DNA of 64,000 bases from Acidobacteriaceae bacterium KBS 83 (GTDB lineage: Bacteria > Acidobacteriota > Terriglobia > Terriglobales > Acidobacteriaceae), in contig KB906742.1 in the NCBI GenBank assembly GCA_000381585.1, forward strand, positions 1 to 64,000, written 5' to 3'. Position 1 is the stretch's first letter; each line of letters opens with the position of its first letter. The notes beneath the pieces are model-generated. The model ran no database searches. It was not told the DNA's origin and was given only the letters and a program-made list of their open reading frames with translations. Both the position numbers and the translations under genes were made by a program. This document shows, piece after piece, positions 28,562-38,264 of this stretch.

Positions 28562-28665
28562 TGGAGATGCCTCACGAGCAATTTGTTCGCTTCCGGCGGC
28601 GGTGCGGTCGCCTTCATCGCGAATAGTGCCACCAACTCCTCTCGTGTCATCTCAGGCCGAGGCAT
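28447..28665 (-). CDS. Small hypothetical protein between PRTRC C and F
   Basis: 72 residues starting MPRPEMTREELVALFAMK, with the ATG three bases after the stop of PRTRC protein C. It contains LLVRHLQCKEAIRFAGAVRQ and ends PSELLPPLE. It overlaps the presumed start region of the F-like gene in another frame. It is either a genuine small cassette gene or the N-terminus of the F-like protein cut off by a frameshift near 28460. Confidence 0.55.
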   Translation of the reverse strand: MPRPEMTREELVALFAMKATAPPPEANKLLVRHLQCKEAIRFAGAVRQAVDRFAGTDSVPLSTPSELLPPLE

Positions 28666-28668
28666 GGC

Positions 28669-28887
28669 TTAGCCCTTCGACCCGATCGCTCTGGAGAAGG
28701 AGTAACGCAGGCTCGTTCCCGTGTCCTCCGGCCCAGTCATCGTCGCAGTCGCAATTTCGGGGTAAGAAGGCGTAAGCAGGTCGCGAACCTCTTCGACTCC
28801 CATCCTTGGATCAGGATCGGGAATCCGCGAACCGTCGAACATGAATTCGCGAGGCAAGCTGGTGGTCTTCAGAGTGGTGGTAGCCAT
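28669..28887 (-). CDS. PRTRC system protein C
   Basis: 72 residues with the family pattern REFMFDGSRIPDPDPRM, EEVRDLLTPSYPEIATA, TGPEDTG and the end FSRAIGSKG (usual ending GTKG). The length is normal. GGAG lies eight bases before the ATG. It is the only intact, clearly assignable PRTRC gene here; proteins A, B, D and E and the ThiF and ParB members are absent. It would be the first gene of the minus-strand remnant operon that continues into the small gene and the F-like relic. Function unknown. Confidence 0.82.
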   Translation of the reverse strand: MATTTLKTTSLPREFMFDGSRIPDPDPRMGVEEVRDLLTPSYPEIATATMTGPEDTGTSLRYSFSRAIGSKG

Positions 28888-29196
28888 TTATATTTCTCCA
28901 AAATGATTGTGGAAGCGTGATTGAGTGATTGTCACAATGATGAAATCAAGCGACGCAGGTGTTGTACTCATACATGAGCTACAGAGAGTGTCTGTCCGTC
29001 CGCGCAGCGCTTTACGCTAGTTTCGGAAGATTAGTGAGTTAGCTTTCGGTTTGACCGTAACTCAGGATCTAAGTGCTCTTTGATCGCCGAAACTGAGCTG
29101 AACTGCTCCTACGCCTCTCTCCGCCGGCGTGCTGGCTATCCGTACGTTGCGGAGCCGGTTATGGGAACCGGAACAGACGGTTCCGGCCGAAGTTCC
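28888..29196. other. Intergenic, upstream region of PRTRC C
   Basis: About 310 bp, AT-richer than its surroundings, without a frame that can be supported. It should hold the promoter of the PRTRC remnant; it does not contain the shared TTGACCGAGT element seen at three other loci. Confidence 0.4.
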
Positions 29197-29868
29197 TCAA
29201 ACGATCGCCAACCGTGCAATCGCATCGGCATGGATGCCCGCACAGTCGACCAGCGGAAATTCGGCGGTCTGTTCGTTGAAGGCCAAAGCGAGATCGGTAC
29301 CTCCAAGCATGATCGCCTGCGCTCCCTGGCCCCCGAGCAAACGGTGGCTCACGGCATTGAAGATCGAACGCTGATCCTCAGTCACAAAGCCCGACGCGGC
29401 CATCGAAATGTATGCTTCATGCACGTCGTCCAAGTCCGGTTCGCTTGGCGGAACGATCTCCGCACTGGCGATGCGCCCATAAAAGCGCGTCTCCATCACG
29501 GTGCGAGTTCCAATAATTCCGATCCGTTTGAGACCGCGCGTTTCGATTGCCCGGCTCACTTCGGCGATCATATCGACGACGGGAAGCGGGGATACGACCT
29601 TGAAGCCGTCGATACAAAAATGGCCGGCAATCGATGTGACGCCGACACATTCGGCCCCTGCCGAAATAAGGCGGTTCGTGAGTCGCGTATATATCGCGGT
29701 CTGTGCGGCGACGTCATTCCTGGCCAGATTGCTCAAGAGCGTTGGCGTGTCAGCATGCACAATGGTCAACTCCAGCGTCGCGTTCTTACTGGCGAGCGTG
29801 GAAATCAATCGCCGGTAGTAAAAATCCGTTGCGCCAGGGCCGATCCCTCCAATAAGGCCGATATGCAT
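29197..29868 (-). CDS. Aspartate/glutamate racemase-like protein lacking both catalytic Cys
   Basis: 223 residues from the ATG at 29868 with the racemase-family start IGLIGGIGPGATDFYYRRL, HADTPTLLSNL and GIIGTRTVMETRFY. In racemases the two catalytic cysteines sit in a PCNT-like motif and in LGCTE. Here these positions read GVTSIAGHF and MLGGTDLAL, so Thr/Ser and Gly replace them. Some L-Asp/Glu racemases use Thr with one Cys, but the second Cys is also missing. It may have another activity or none. The frame is clean. Confidence 0.8.
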   Translation of the reverse strand: MHIGLIGGIGPGATDFYYRRLISTLASKNATLELTIVHADTPTLLSNLARNDVAAQTAIYTRLTNRLISAGAECVGVTSIAGHFCIDGFKVVSPLPVVDMIAEVSRAIETRGLKRIGIIGTRTVMETRFYGRIASAEIVPPSEPDLDDVHEAYISMAASGFVTEDQRSIFNAVSHRLLGGQGAQAIMLGGTDLALAFNEQTAEFPLVDCAGIHADAIARLAIV

Positions 29869-30006
29869 TTCGCCAACCCCCATCATCGATCATATAGAGT
29901 TGAGCGCTGCTAGATGTGTTTAGAAGCGGATGGCCGGATAGTCTCCGAGTGGTCGCCATTACTTCATATACTCGCGATTATTGCCGAGAGCTACTCCGCT
30001 CAGTCA

Positions 30007-30637
30007 TCAAGAGCAGCCACTCGTACCGCCACAGTTGACGCACTTGTGGCAACTGCCGTTGCAGACCATCAGTGACCCACAAGTGACGCAGAGCGGCGCA
30101 TCGCCAAACCTCATAGCTGTCGTGGAGGAATTGCGAAACGCTGGCGGGACCATGGTTTGCCTCTTCGCTGCCCTGTCGTTCTGCGATTGCCATCTGTTGT
30201 GTAAACAACGCTAGCTGCTTGCCCGACAAAAATCGCGATTCCATCCAGCGAAAGAGGTAGTCCATGATCGACTTTGCATAACCCAGCTCCTCATTTCCGG
30301 TCCAGCCCGATGGTTCAAACCGCGTATGTGAGAGTTTGTCGCAGAGCACCTTGAGCGGTACTCCGTGCTGAAGGCTCACCGAGACGACGGTGCCGAAACA
30401 CTCCATCAGTCCTGCGATCGTCGAGCCCTCCTTGGCCATCCGGACGAAGATTTCACCCGGCTGCCCATTCGGATAAAGACCGACGGTTAGGTAGCTCTCG
30501 TGGCCAGCGATGGAAAAATGGTGTGTGATACCCGCGCGCTCGTCTGGCAGACGATGCCGATTGGCAGCCGGCGGACCGGACAGGTCCTCCTGTTGTAACG
30601 CTTCTCTAAGAGCTGCCTCACTGACCGTCTGAGACAT
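30007..30637 (-). pseudogene. Stand-alone TSCPD domain of a B12-dependent ribonucleotide reductase, frameshifted
   Basis: From the ATG at 30637 (purine-rich AGGAAGGGG upstream) the frame reads RHRLPDERAGITHHFSIAGH, GLYPNGQPGEIFVRMAKEGS, and GLMECFGTVVSVSLQHGVPL, the TSCPD domain at the C-terminus of NrdJ. After DS a +1 shift near 30115 takes it out of frame. In the correct frame it continues FGDAPLCVTCG, MVCNGSCHKCVNCGGTSGCS and a stop at 30007, the Cys-rich tail that re-reduces the active site. The catalytic alpha domain is not nearby. It carries one copy of the shared promoter element. Confidence 0.8.
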
Positions 30638-30680
30638 GGGCCCCCCTTCCTCGGTGTGTAATATGCGCGCCGAAGCATGG

Positions 30681-30709
30681 TTTCTACCCCGGGTTCGAAA
30701 CTCGGTCAA
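30681..30709 (-). promoter_or_regulatory. Shared promoter/operator element, copy 1
   Basis: On the minus strand TTGACC (30709-30704), a 17-base spacer GAGTTTCGAACCCGGGG and TAGAAA (30686-30681). The spacer with the preceding C forms a near-palindrome, CGAGTTTCGAACCCG. It would start transcription about 37 bases before the TSCPD gene. The same TTGACCGAGT element is at 56177 and 59854. Confidence 0.6.
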
Positions 30710-31081
30710 ATGGCACAGGACAGAAATGCCGGCCCGGCGCTGGCCAGATCGAGCCGAACGAGTAATTGAGCGAAGGCCTCGCCTTTTTTGTTAAGTGTTC
30801 AGACATTTGCCCACCGACCTGGCCAGCGTCGATCGGTCGCCAGGAAAATGCTGCGACCATGCAATTAGGACTGTTCCCCAAGCCAGACATTATTCGCATC
30901 CGGCAAGCCGCTCATCTACGGCTCCCTCGACATCCCCCGCCACCCAGCAAGTCGAAGTGGTTTTAGAAGCCATTCTGTAAACATGACCCGGAGCGGCCCC
31001 GATTCTACCGACGTGATCGGGTCTTCGGGCAAGCCAGCCACCACGTGGAGACCGTTTCATGAGCTCTTCGAAGGCAGCTTC
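30710..31081. other. 370-bp intergenic stretch, no gene seen
   Basis: Short overlapping frames only. No hairpin with a T-tract was seen. Confidence 0.45.
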
Positions 31082-32939
31082 TCACGGACGAGAACCCAAA
31101 GTATTGTTCTTCACGCCGGTAGCTATTGGAGTGACCACAGGTACTGACGCGCCGATCAACTCCGACAAGCCAAATCCAGAGTTGGTTCCTTGGCTCTCGT
31201 CCGCCACCCAGATATTGCCAGACCCGTCCAGGGCGAGGAAAACGGGACTTAGAAGCACGCCAGCGTTATAACCATGTGCCCCGGAGATTGGCGCGCCGGA
31301 GTTCGAGAGACCACGCACCGCGGTGCTGGTTATATCGGTGACCCAGACGTTATCTGCTCCATCAATGGCGATCCCGTCGCCGCCGCTGCCCGCGGCAGTC
31401 AGAAGAGTTGTTCAGAACTCGCGATCTTAACCGCCAGGCATGAGAGGCATTGCGTCCAGACATTCCCGCCGTTATCGATAGCCAGCGAATTTGCTGAACC
31501 CGCCGCCACGGGATAACCATTCGGCGCTGAAACAAACGTGCCTGAGCTAGATGTCTCAAAAATGGACTCGGCCTCAGAAAGGCTCGATACCCAGGCATTC
31601 CCAGATGCATCGATCGCGATGGCATCTGGTCGAGTCAATCCCGAAGCTGTAAAGCCGCCACTTCCAGATAGAACTGCGCCAGGACTTGAAAGCTTGACGA
31701 CGCTGTTCTGCTCTGTCGTGACCCAGGCACTTCCGTCGCCGGCTATCGCAATTTGGAGTGGAACGCCTTGACCTGCACCATAGCCGTTGGCTCCCGAGAG
31801 AACGGTGCCGGAGTTGGAAAATTCCACCACGCTGCCACCTGATGCCTTGTTGGTCACCCAGGCATTTCCATCGTCGTCGATCGCGATGGAAAATGGCGCC
31901 GTCAGACCGCCACCCGTGAAGCCGTTCTGTGCAGAAAGGAAGGTACCCAAGCTGGACAGCTTGGCGATGCCGGTTTGATTGACGATCCACACTGCTCCTG
32001 CCGCATCAATTGCGATGCGACCAGGAGACCCCAGTTGGGGCGCGATGAAGTAGAGCCCAAGCACAAAATCTCCAGGTGCACTTGTGAGGCCAGGGGAAAC
32101 GACCCGGTAGTCGTAACAAGGTCAAACAGAGTTCGGACATTCGCGGACGGATTGTGAGCAATATTGATAGCCGCGTTGGCTGTGTTCGTGGGTGCGTTCC
32201 CCGTTGCACCACCGGAAAGGGCATCAGCGAAGAGTGAGGAACAGCTTGCCGACGATGCGCTGGAAGAACTGACGCATGTCGCCAGAATGTTGGCCAGCGC
32301 ATTTACCTTTGCCTGCGGCGCTCTGGCATTGCCGCTGGGAATCATGGGCAACGCCTGTCCAGTCGCGACAGAAGCAAGATTCGCGGCATTGAGAAAAGCA
32401 TTGGCGACGCCGGTCTGTGCAAGCGCCATGCCGGAACTCGAAACATGCGTTGCATCCTTGGCGAAGCCTGCCAGGGCGAAGGCGGCAGCAATGGTGGTGA
32501 CCTCGTTCAGTGAAACAGTGGGCAGAGACGAAAGGAAGCTGCCGGATGAAGGGCACGCTCCGAGTACCGCCATGAGCCCGGCAGCCGCGTTGGGCCCGGC
32601 ACCGGTATTGCCTCCCAGGGAATAGAGGTAAAGCTGAGAGTTGGAAGTGCAGGTAAATGTGGGGATGGAGAAACTTCCTGCTGAGTCGGATAGGACATAC
32701 GCACCGATCGAGTCGGAAGCTCCGGTCGATGCGGCATTCAGGAGGGACATCGAGGCTTGTCCGTAGCCGGTCGTGTTAGCTGCAAAGAGAATACGTGTGC
32801 CCCGGAGATGGGTTTTTGGCCATCTTTTACGACACCGCTAACAGCGGCGACGGCCGGTGGGAGGATTGGACGTGGTGGAAGTGGAGCAGCCGGTGATCGT
32901 ACAGACTAGCGCAACCACGAACGCAGGCGCGAGGCGCAT
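31082..32939 (-). pseudogene. Lipoprotein with Vgb/NHL-type propeller, several frameshifts
   Basis: From the ATG at 32939 it encodes a lipoprotein signal (LVCTITGCS), then SGVVKDGQKPISGAHV (carboxypeptidase-regulatory-like), FAANTTGYGQASMSLLNA and an Ala/Ser-rich region. A propeller of repeats of the type IAIDxxGNAWV follows and the end is GVKNNTLGSRP. The pieces lie in different frames, with breaks near 32855, 32790, 32070 and 31413. Each part is otherwise clean and family-like. It would be an exported protein. With at least four breaks it cannot be expressed as one product. Confidence 0.75.
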
Positions 32940-33068
32940 CAAAAGTTCACTCCTCGACGGGAGCAATGAATGGGCCTCGCGTCGTCGAAGATCATACCGC
33001 CGTCGCATTTTTTACCGATTTCCGCATTTTGCTGTCTCGGCCCCCGGGGCATATTCAGTCTCCTCTCC

Positions 33069-36000
33069 TCACTGAACGGTGAGCGTAAGCGCCTGCGCTG
33101 CCATCACATTCCCTGAAGTTGCTTTCACCGTCAGGGTGTAATTGCCGGGCGGTGTCACCGATGAACTACCGCCGGAGGGTGGCGCAGGCGATGTTGTGCC
33201 AGGGCCGCCACTGTTACTGCTTCCGCCGCCACAGCCCAAAACGAGCCCGGTTGCAATAACCAGCAAAAGCGCGAGAGAACCCAGAACGCTGCATCGGCGA
33301 CGGGAGATAAGCGGCATCATCAGAAGTGAAAGTGCGGCCAGCCCGCTCAGCATGGTCCGGCTCGAAGAGGCCATCCTGCTGCCCGTTGAAACATTTGTGG
33401 CAACCGTGACTTTGAAGGCGATTGGGCCGTCCGTCGTCACATTCAGTGTGGCCGGCGCAGCGGTGCAGGTGGAGTTGGCAGGAGCGCCGGTGCAGGTGAG
33501 TGCGACTGCACCGGTGAAGCCTCCACTGCTTAACAACGACAGGCTGAAACTTGCCGTGCCTCCTGCCGTGACTGTCGCGCTGGTCGAACCGCCTGCTGCA
33601 TCTCCAATGGATAGGGGTGAACTTCCGACACCCGTCAGGTTGACGGTCTGTGGAGTGTTTCCGGAATCGTCATTCACGGAAAGTGTGCCGGTTCGCGTGC
33701 CCGAAGCAGTAGGCGTGAACGTAACAAAGATTCTGCACAGGCCATGGGCGCCCAAAGTGGTGCCGCATGTGCTGGTCACTGCATAATCCCCGGAGGCGGT
33801 TACCGACGAAATGTGGAGTATTGCGGTGCCGGTGTTGGTGAGAAAGACCTCCTGACTCGGGCTGGTCTGTCCTTCCGCCACCGATCCGAAGTCCAGAATT
33901 GTCTGGAGGAATGAAGCTATGGCAACCGGGGGACCAACGGTGTATGTAACAGTGGCCGAGGTGCCGCCGCCCGGCCCCGGATTTACGACCTGTACGGTGA
34001 CATTTCCGGGAGTGGCCACATCGCTATTGGTGAGGGCGAGATCAATCCTCGTGCTCGAGTAGTATTGCGGTGTTTTTTGTTTTCCATTCCACAAAACGAA
34101 GGAATTCGGCACGAACCCTGTTCCCGTGATCGTCAGGTTCGGCTGCGGCGATCCCGCCGGCGTGGAAGCAGGCGAGATCGCGGTGATGGCAGGAACCGGT
34201 TCCACCGCTTCCCCACCCATCAAGCTGCTGCGCGTCAGATAGACAGAATTGTCGACCAGGAAGGCAATGCCATCCGTTCCCCACAGCGTGAGGCCCGCAG
34301 GCAAGGGCGAGGAACTCTGGGGAAACGCAAGTGCCCCCAAGAGCTTATAGCTCTGCGTTGAATAGGCCGTCAGGATATTTGACACCGTATTGTAGCCCTC
34401 GCTGTTGTAGTTCTGGAACGCGATGCTGAGGTAACGGTGCGTCGCTAAGTTCAGTGCGTCAGAACTAAAACCATTGAAAGTCGAGACCGGGAAGCTGCCT
34501 ACCTGTTTCTTCGTCGACGGATCCCAGACCCCGCCGCCGGAGGTGTAGAGCAAGGTTCCATCAGAGATCACCTGATTTCCTATACCTGATGGTGGCAGCG
34601 TGTTTGGTCCCGTCGCAGGAGACCAGTGAACGCCACTGCTATCCAGCACTGCTATCTCGAAGAACGGATCCGGCACGGTTGCGAAGGGAAGCGAATAGAT
34701 GGTGGGTGGTGTTCCTGCAAATGTGAAGTTCGAAAAAGTAGGAGCGGCTATTTCTACAAAGCCGTTAGGTGAGAAGTTGACCAAGCCGCTATCGTTATAG
34801 AGCGACAGCATGTCGTTTTGTGCAAGCACAACTTCGGTCGGGCTTCCTGGTACCGCTTCAAGATCGGAAGCGTCCAGGATATTGCACCCCGTGCAGAAAG
34901 GGTTTGGCGAGTAGGCAAAGGTTCGTTCGACGCTCCCGGTTTGCAGGTTGATCCGCTGCACCGTTTGGTCGCCTCGATTCGCAACATATAGATAAGACCC
35001 GTCGCTCGATGCAGCGAGATACGCGGGATCATTGCCGACTTGGATCGGCGTGCCGGCTTTCAACGTAGCAGGATCGATCGGCAACACGGTGTTGGGATTG
35101 GTTGTGGAGGAAGCGGGGATAGCAGCGTACAGCAGTTTGGTGGTAGGTACCGAAACCAGCGCGGCTGGGTTGACCGACAGAACCGCGTATGGCGTAACGA
35201 CGGCAGTTGCCGCGGTGGAGATGCCCGGATTCGTGACCGACAGCGTCTCTTCCCCGAGAGTAGTGAGCGAAGCGGCGGCAAGCGTGACGTAGAGTTGACC
35301 ATTGCTGATAAAGTCTGTCTGCTGCGTCACGCCATTGAGCTGCACGACGGAGGCGGGATAGAAATTGGACCCGAGAACCGTAATGTTCGCCGGACCATTG
35401 TTGACCTGCACGGTGCCTGATCCGATGGAGGTGATCGCGGGCGCTCCATAGGCGGAGTCGCCGGTTCCAGTGAGAGCCAGGGTGAGGGTCGGGTTTACTG
35501 GGTCGTTCGAGCTGATTACAAGAGAGCCGCTCTGTGCTCCTGCGGCAAGCGGCGAAAAGCCTATCTGAAGATTGCAAAACTGTTGTGGATTAAGAGTGCC
35601 CGGGCAGTTATTGCCGGCAATCGAATAGCCCACGCCGCTCACGCTGACCTTGGAAATGGCTAACGCAGCGGTTCCGGCGCTTCTTAGAAACAGTCCAAGA
35701 TTTGGGCTTTGCGTTCCGACCAGCAGGTGGCCAAAAGACAATGCGGTGGGCTGGGTAACGATCTGCGGTCCGGTGCCTTGACCCCCGAAACTAACTGTCT
35801 GCGGTGAAACAGGTGCATTGTCTGCAATGGTGATGCTTCCTCCCACGGCGCTGGTATTTGGAGGTGTAAAGTTCAGTTTGATGGTGCATGCAGAGCCAGC
35901 AGCGACATCGGTGCAATCGTCACTTGCGACCACAGATGGGTCGGATGAAAGAACAGAGGCGACGGTGAGCGGAGCATTGCCGCAATTGGTCACTTTCACC

Positions 36001-38264
36001 GTTTGCGACGAAGAAGTCTTCATAGGGACATTGCCAAAGCCGACGCTCGTGGAGTTCAGACACACGGATGGCGCCGGGATGCTCATGTCGATCTTCGTTA
36101 TGAAGCTATGTTGCGGCGTCGAGAAGAAGCTCGCGGGTGCCGGAAGGTTAGGCTGCACAGCGTTTGCCGTTGTTGGAAAATCCACCGCATAAGTCAGGCC
36201 GCCAACGATGAGCTTGTCCTTGGGATCGACTGCTATTCCGGAGGGAACTGAGCCGGGAAATACTCCATCGGTGGGGTTCAGAAAACTGCCGAAGAGCTGG
36301 GAACTGAGATCCGGAGTAAACTCGGCCAGCACCATGTCGGCTGCATAGGTGCCGAATTCCATCTGGGTGACGAAGGGATTCTTGAGTGGAAATTGCCCGT
36401 TTCCGGAGAAGCCGTCGACGAAGACATTGTTGTGGCTATCCAATGCGACCCCATCCAAGCTCGCGCCCCAAGAGGTGGCCGACGGAGGAGCGTCCACATA
36501 GGTGGCCGCCAATATCGCCGTGGCCTTGGAATTCAGCTTCATGATGTAGCCGCTGGAGCAGTTGCAGGAGAGAGGAGGGCGGGCCTTCAGGTAGGCGTTG
36601 CTGCTGGTGGGCAGCGTGAACTCCTGGGTTGTGCCCGTGAGATAGTAATTGCCGGCCGTGTCTACCGCCATTCCAGCTAAAGTGTCTGTGCCTGTCAGAT
36701 AGGAGGCGAAATTGATCGCTGATGCTTGGGCATTCAACTGCAAGATGAATCCTGCCGCAGGATCTGGCTGATTGGCCGCTGAGTTTGGATTGGTCTTCTG
36801 AATCACGCCAGGCGACGTTGGCAGACCTAGTCCCGCGACGCCGCTGATCGTAACCTGCCCGTTGCTGTCCACGGCAATGCCATATGCATTGAACGTGTTG
36901 TTGTAAACGACGGCCGGATTCTGTGGCGACGTGCCCGGAATGATCGTCGAATATAGCAGCTTGCCTGTCGGATCTACTTTCAAAACAAATGTGCTGGTGT
37001 ATGGATATCCCGGGACTGACGTAGCAAGCGTTCCAGGCGTCACCGGGAAACTGCTCAGCCACGTGCCTCCTGATATATAGGCATTCCCCGCAGCATCCAG
37101 CGCAACCACGCCAGCGTTCGCATAATTGCTCTGCTCTGCCTCAAGCATTCCCGAATAGTTGAAGGCGGATCCATCCGGCTTGAGCGAGACGAGAAAATAG
37201 CAACTGCCACCATTTGGGCATTGGGTAACTGATGGCAGATTGCCTGCCTGGGGAAAGGTATTTCCCATCGATATGCCGGTGATTACCGCATTCCCAGAGG
37301 AACTGACGGCGATGCCGCCTCCTACTCCGTACCATCCGGCGTCGCCTATATATGTGGAGTACAGAAGTGCATGGCCCGATGGATCAAGCTTTGTGACAAA
37401 GATGGTGCGGCATGCATCTTCACTGCATGCCTGTTCCAGTGGCTTCGCCACGGGAAAATCTGTTGAAGATGTCCAGCCCGTTGCATAGATGTTCCCGGTT
37501 GAGTCCGTTGCGATTGCGGAGATCTGATCCGTTCCTGTGCCGGCAAGATAAGTGGAAAATGTAAATACCGGATCGATCACCAGCGGATGACTGCGGTCGT
37601 ATTTCCCCATCCGAAATCGAACCGTACCGTCCTTGTCCAACGCGAAAGCTGCATCGACGCTCTTGCGGCCGTCGATCTCCTGGTAAGCCACAGGGCGCCG
37701 CAAAGTGAGCCGTTCACCGCCCACCTGAACCTGCAAACAGCCACGGGAATCGATTTGGATTTTATCTGCGCCTTTCCACCGCAGGGCGATCTTCCCGGGG
37801 TCTGCTCCGGCACTCAGTTTGAAGTCATGCTCCAGAGAATCGCCGTTGCCATAGAAAAGAAGAGAAACGCCGGGATAAAGCTGCGGATATTCGATGGCAT
37901 CATAGAGTGGAATATTCCGAACCCACTTTGCAGTGTCCCGGCCGAAAAGATAGTTTGTGTGACCGGGCTGCAAATCGCGGCCTGCAGGAACAACTTCTGC
38001 CGCATCCCAGTTAAGTTCGACGCTTCGACGAGAGCGTCCCTGACTCGGAAGCCGGAATTCCACGCCATCCCGTCGAAAAAGCGCACTGACACCATCTCTG
38101 TGCACGAGGAAGAGATCCGTGGGCCCGGCCTGGCCCTGGTTCCGCTCAAACGCCAGCGGCAGAGAATGTAGCTGTGGCTTTTGTTTTCCCAAAACGGGAA
38201 GAAGAACTCCGAAAAACAAGGCAAAAAGGCAAAGGTAGCGTACACAGTGACGCAAATAGAACAC
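33069..38264 (-). CDS. Giant SBBP/choice-of-anchor-D/IPT surface protein
   Basis: 1,731 residues if it starts at the GTG at 38264, which has GGAGG four bases upstream; the frame continues to a TTG at 38375. A hydrophobic export signal comes first. Next comes the N-terminal domain typical of SBBP proteins (LPLAFERNQGQAGP, HPLVIDPVFTFSTYLAGTG), then SBBP repeats (TDSTGNIYATGWTSSTDFP) to about residue 690, ASPM/Hydin-like choice-of-anchor-D domains (VGFGNVPMKTSSSQTVKVTN), an IPT/TIG domain, a YVTN-like propeller (DGSYLYVANRGDQTVQRINL), a second IPT and anchor-D pair, and a C-terminal hydrophobic segment before a Gly/Ser-rich tail. Probably exported and involved in surface or matrix binding. The frame is intact over 5 kb. 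Confidence 0.9.
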   Translation of the reverse strand: MFYLRHCVRYLCLFALFFGVLLPVLGKQKPQLHSLPLAFERNQGQAGPTDLFLVHRDGVSALFRRDGVEFRLPSQGRSRRSVELNWDAAEVVPAGRDLQPGHTNYLFGRDTAKWVRNIPLYDAIEYPQLYPGVSLLFYGNGDSLEHDFKLSAGADPGKIALRWKGADKIQIDSRGCLQVQVGGERLTLRRPVAYQEIDGRKSVDAAFALDKDGTVRFRMGKYDRSHPLVIDPVFTFSTYLAGTGTDQISAIATDSTGNIYATGWTSSTDFPVAKPLEQACSEDACRTIFVTKLDPSGHALLYSTYIGDAGWYGVGGGIAVSSSGNAVITGISMGNTFPQAGNLPSVTQCPNGGSCYFLVSLKPDGSAFNYSGMLEAEQSNYANAGVVALDAAGNAYISGGTWLSSFPVTPGTLATSVPGYPYTSTFVLKVDPTGKLLYSTIIPGTSPQNPAVVYNNTFNAYGIAVDSNGQVTISGVAGLGLPTSPGVIQKTNPNSAANQPDPAAGFILQLNAQASAINFASYLTGTDTLAGMAVDTAGNYYLTGTTQEFTLPTSSNAYLKARPPLSCNCSSGYIMKLNSKATAILAATYVDAPPSATSWGASLDGVALDSHNNVFVDGFSGNGQFPLKNPFVTQMEFGTYAADMVLAEFTPDLSSQLFGSFLNPTDGVFPGSVPSGIAVDPKDKLIVGGLTYAVDFPTTANAVQPNLPAPASFFSTPQHSFITKIDMSIPAPSVCLNSTSVGFGNVPMKTSSSQTVKVTNCGNAPLTVASVLSSDPSVVASDDCTDVAAGSACTIKLNFTPPNTSAVGGSITIADNAPVSPQTVSFGGQGTGPQIVTQPTALSFGHLLVGTQSPNLGLFLRSAGTAALAISKVSVSGVGYSIAGNNCPGTLNPQQFCNLQIGFSPLAAGAQSGSLVISSNDPVNPTLTLALTGTGDSAYGAPAITSIGSGTVQVNNGPANITVLGSNFYPASVVQLNGVTQQTDFISNGQLYVTLAAASLTTLGEETLSVTNPGISTAATAVVTPYAVLSVNPAALVSVPTTKLLYAAIPASSTTNPNTVLPIDPATLKAGTPIQVGNDPAYLAASSDGSYLYVANRGDQTVQRINLQTGSVERTFAYSPNPFCTGCNILDASDLEAVPGSPTEVVLAQNDMLSLYNDSGLVNFSPNGFVEIAAPTFSNFTFAGTPPTIYSLPFATVPDPFFEIAVLDSSGVHWSPATGPNTLPPSGIGNQVISDGTLLYTSGGGVWDPSTKKQVGSFPVSTFNGFSSDALNLATHRYLSIAFQNYNSEGYNTVSNILTAYSTQSYKLLGALAFPQSSSPLPAGLTLWGTDGIAFLVDNSVYLTRSSLMGGEAVEPVPAITAISPASTPAGSPQPNLTITGTGFVPNSFVLWNGKQKTPQYYSSTRIDLALTNSDVATPGNVTVQVVNPGPGGGTSATVTYTVGPPVAIASFLQTILDFGSVAEGQTSPSQEVFLTNTGTAILHISSVTASGDYAVTSTCGTTLGAHGLCRIFVTFTPTASGTRTGTLSVNDDSGNTPQTVNLTGVGSSPLSIGDAAGGSTSATVTAGGTASFSLSLLSSGGFTGAVALTCTGAPANSTCTAAPATLNVTTDGPIAFKVTVATNVSTGSRMASSSRTMLSGLAALSLLMMPLISRRRCSVLGSLALLLVIATGLVLGCGGGSSNSGGPGTTSPAPPSGGSSSVTPPGNYTLTVKATSGNVMAAQALTLTVQ

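Noticed and set aside
29080-29913. 277-codon plus-strand frame
   Set aside because: Antisense of the racemase-like gene and without a recognisable family.
32096-32125. Sequence GTCGTAACAAGGT resembling the 3' end of 16S rRNA
   Set aside because: No other 16S sequence surrounds it and it lies inside a coding relic on the other strand (LVTTTGSFPL), so it is a chance match.
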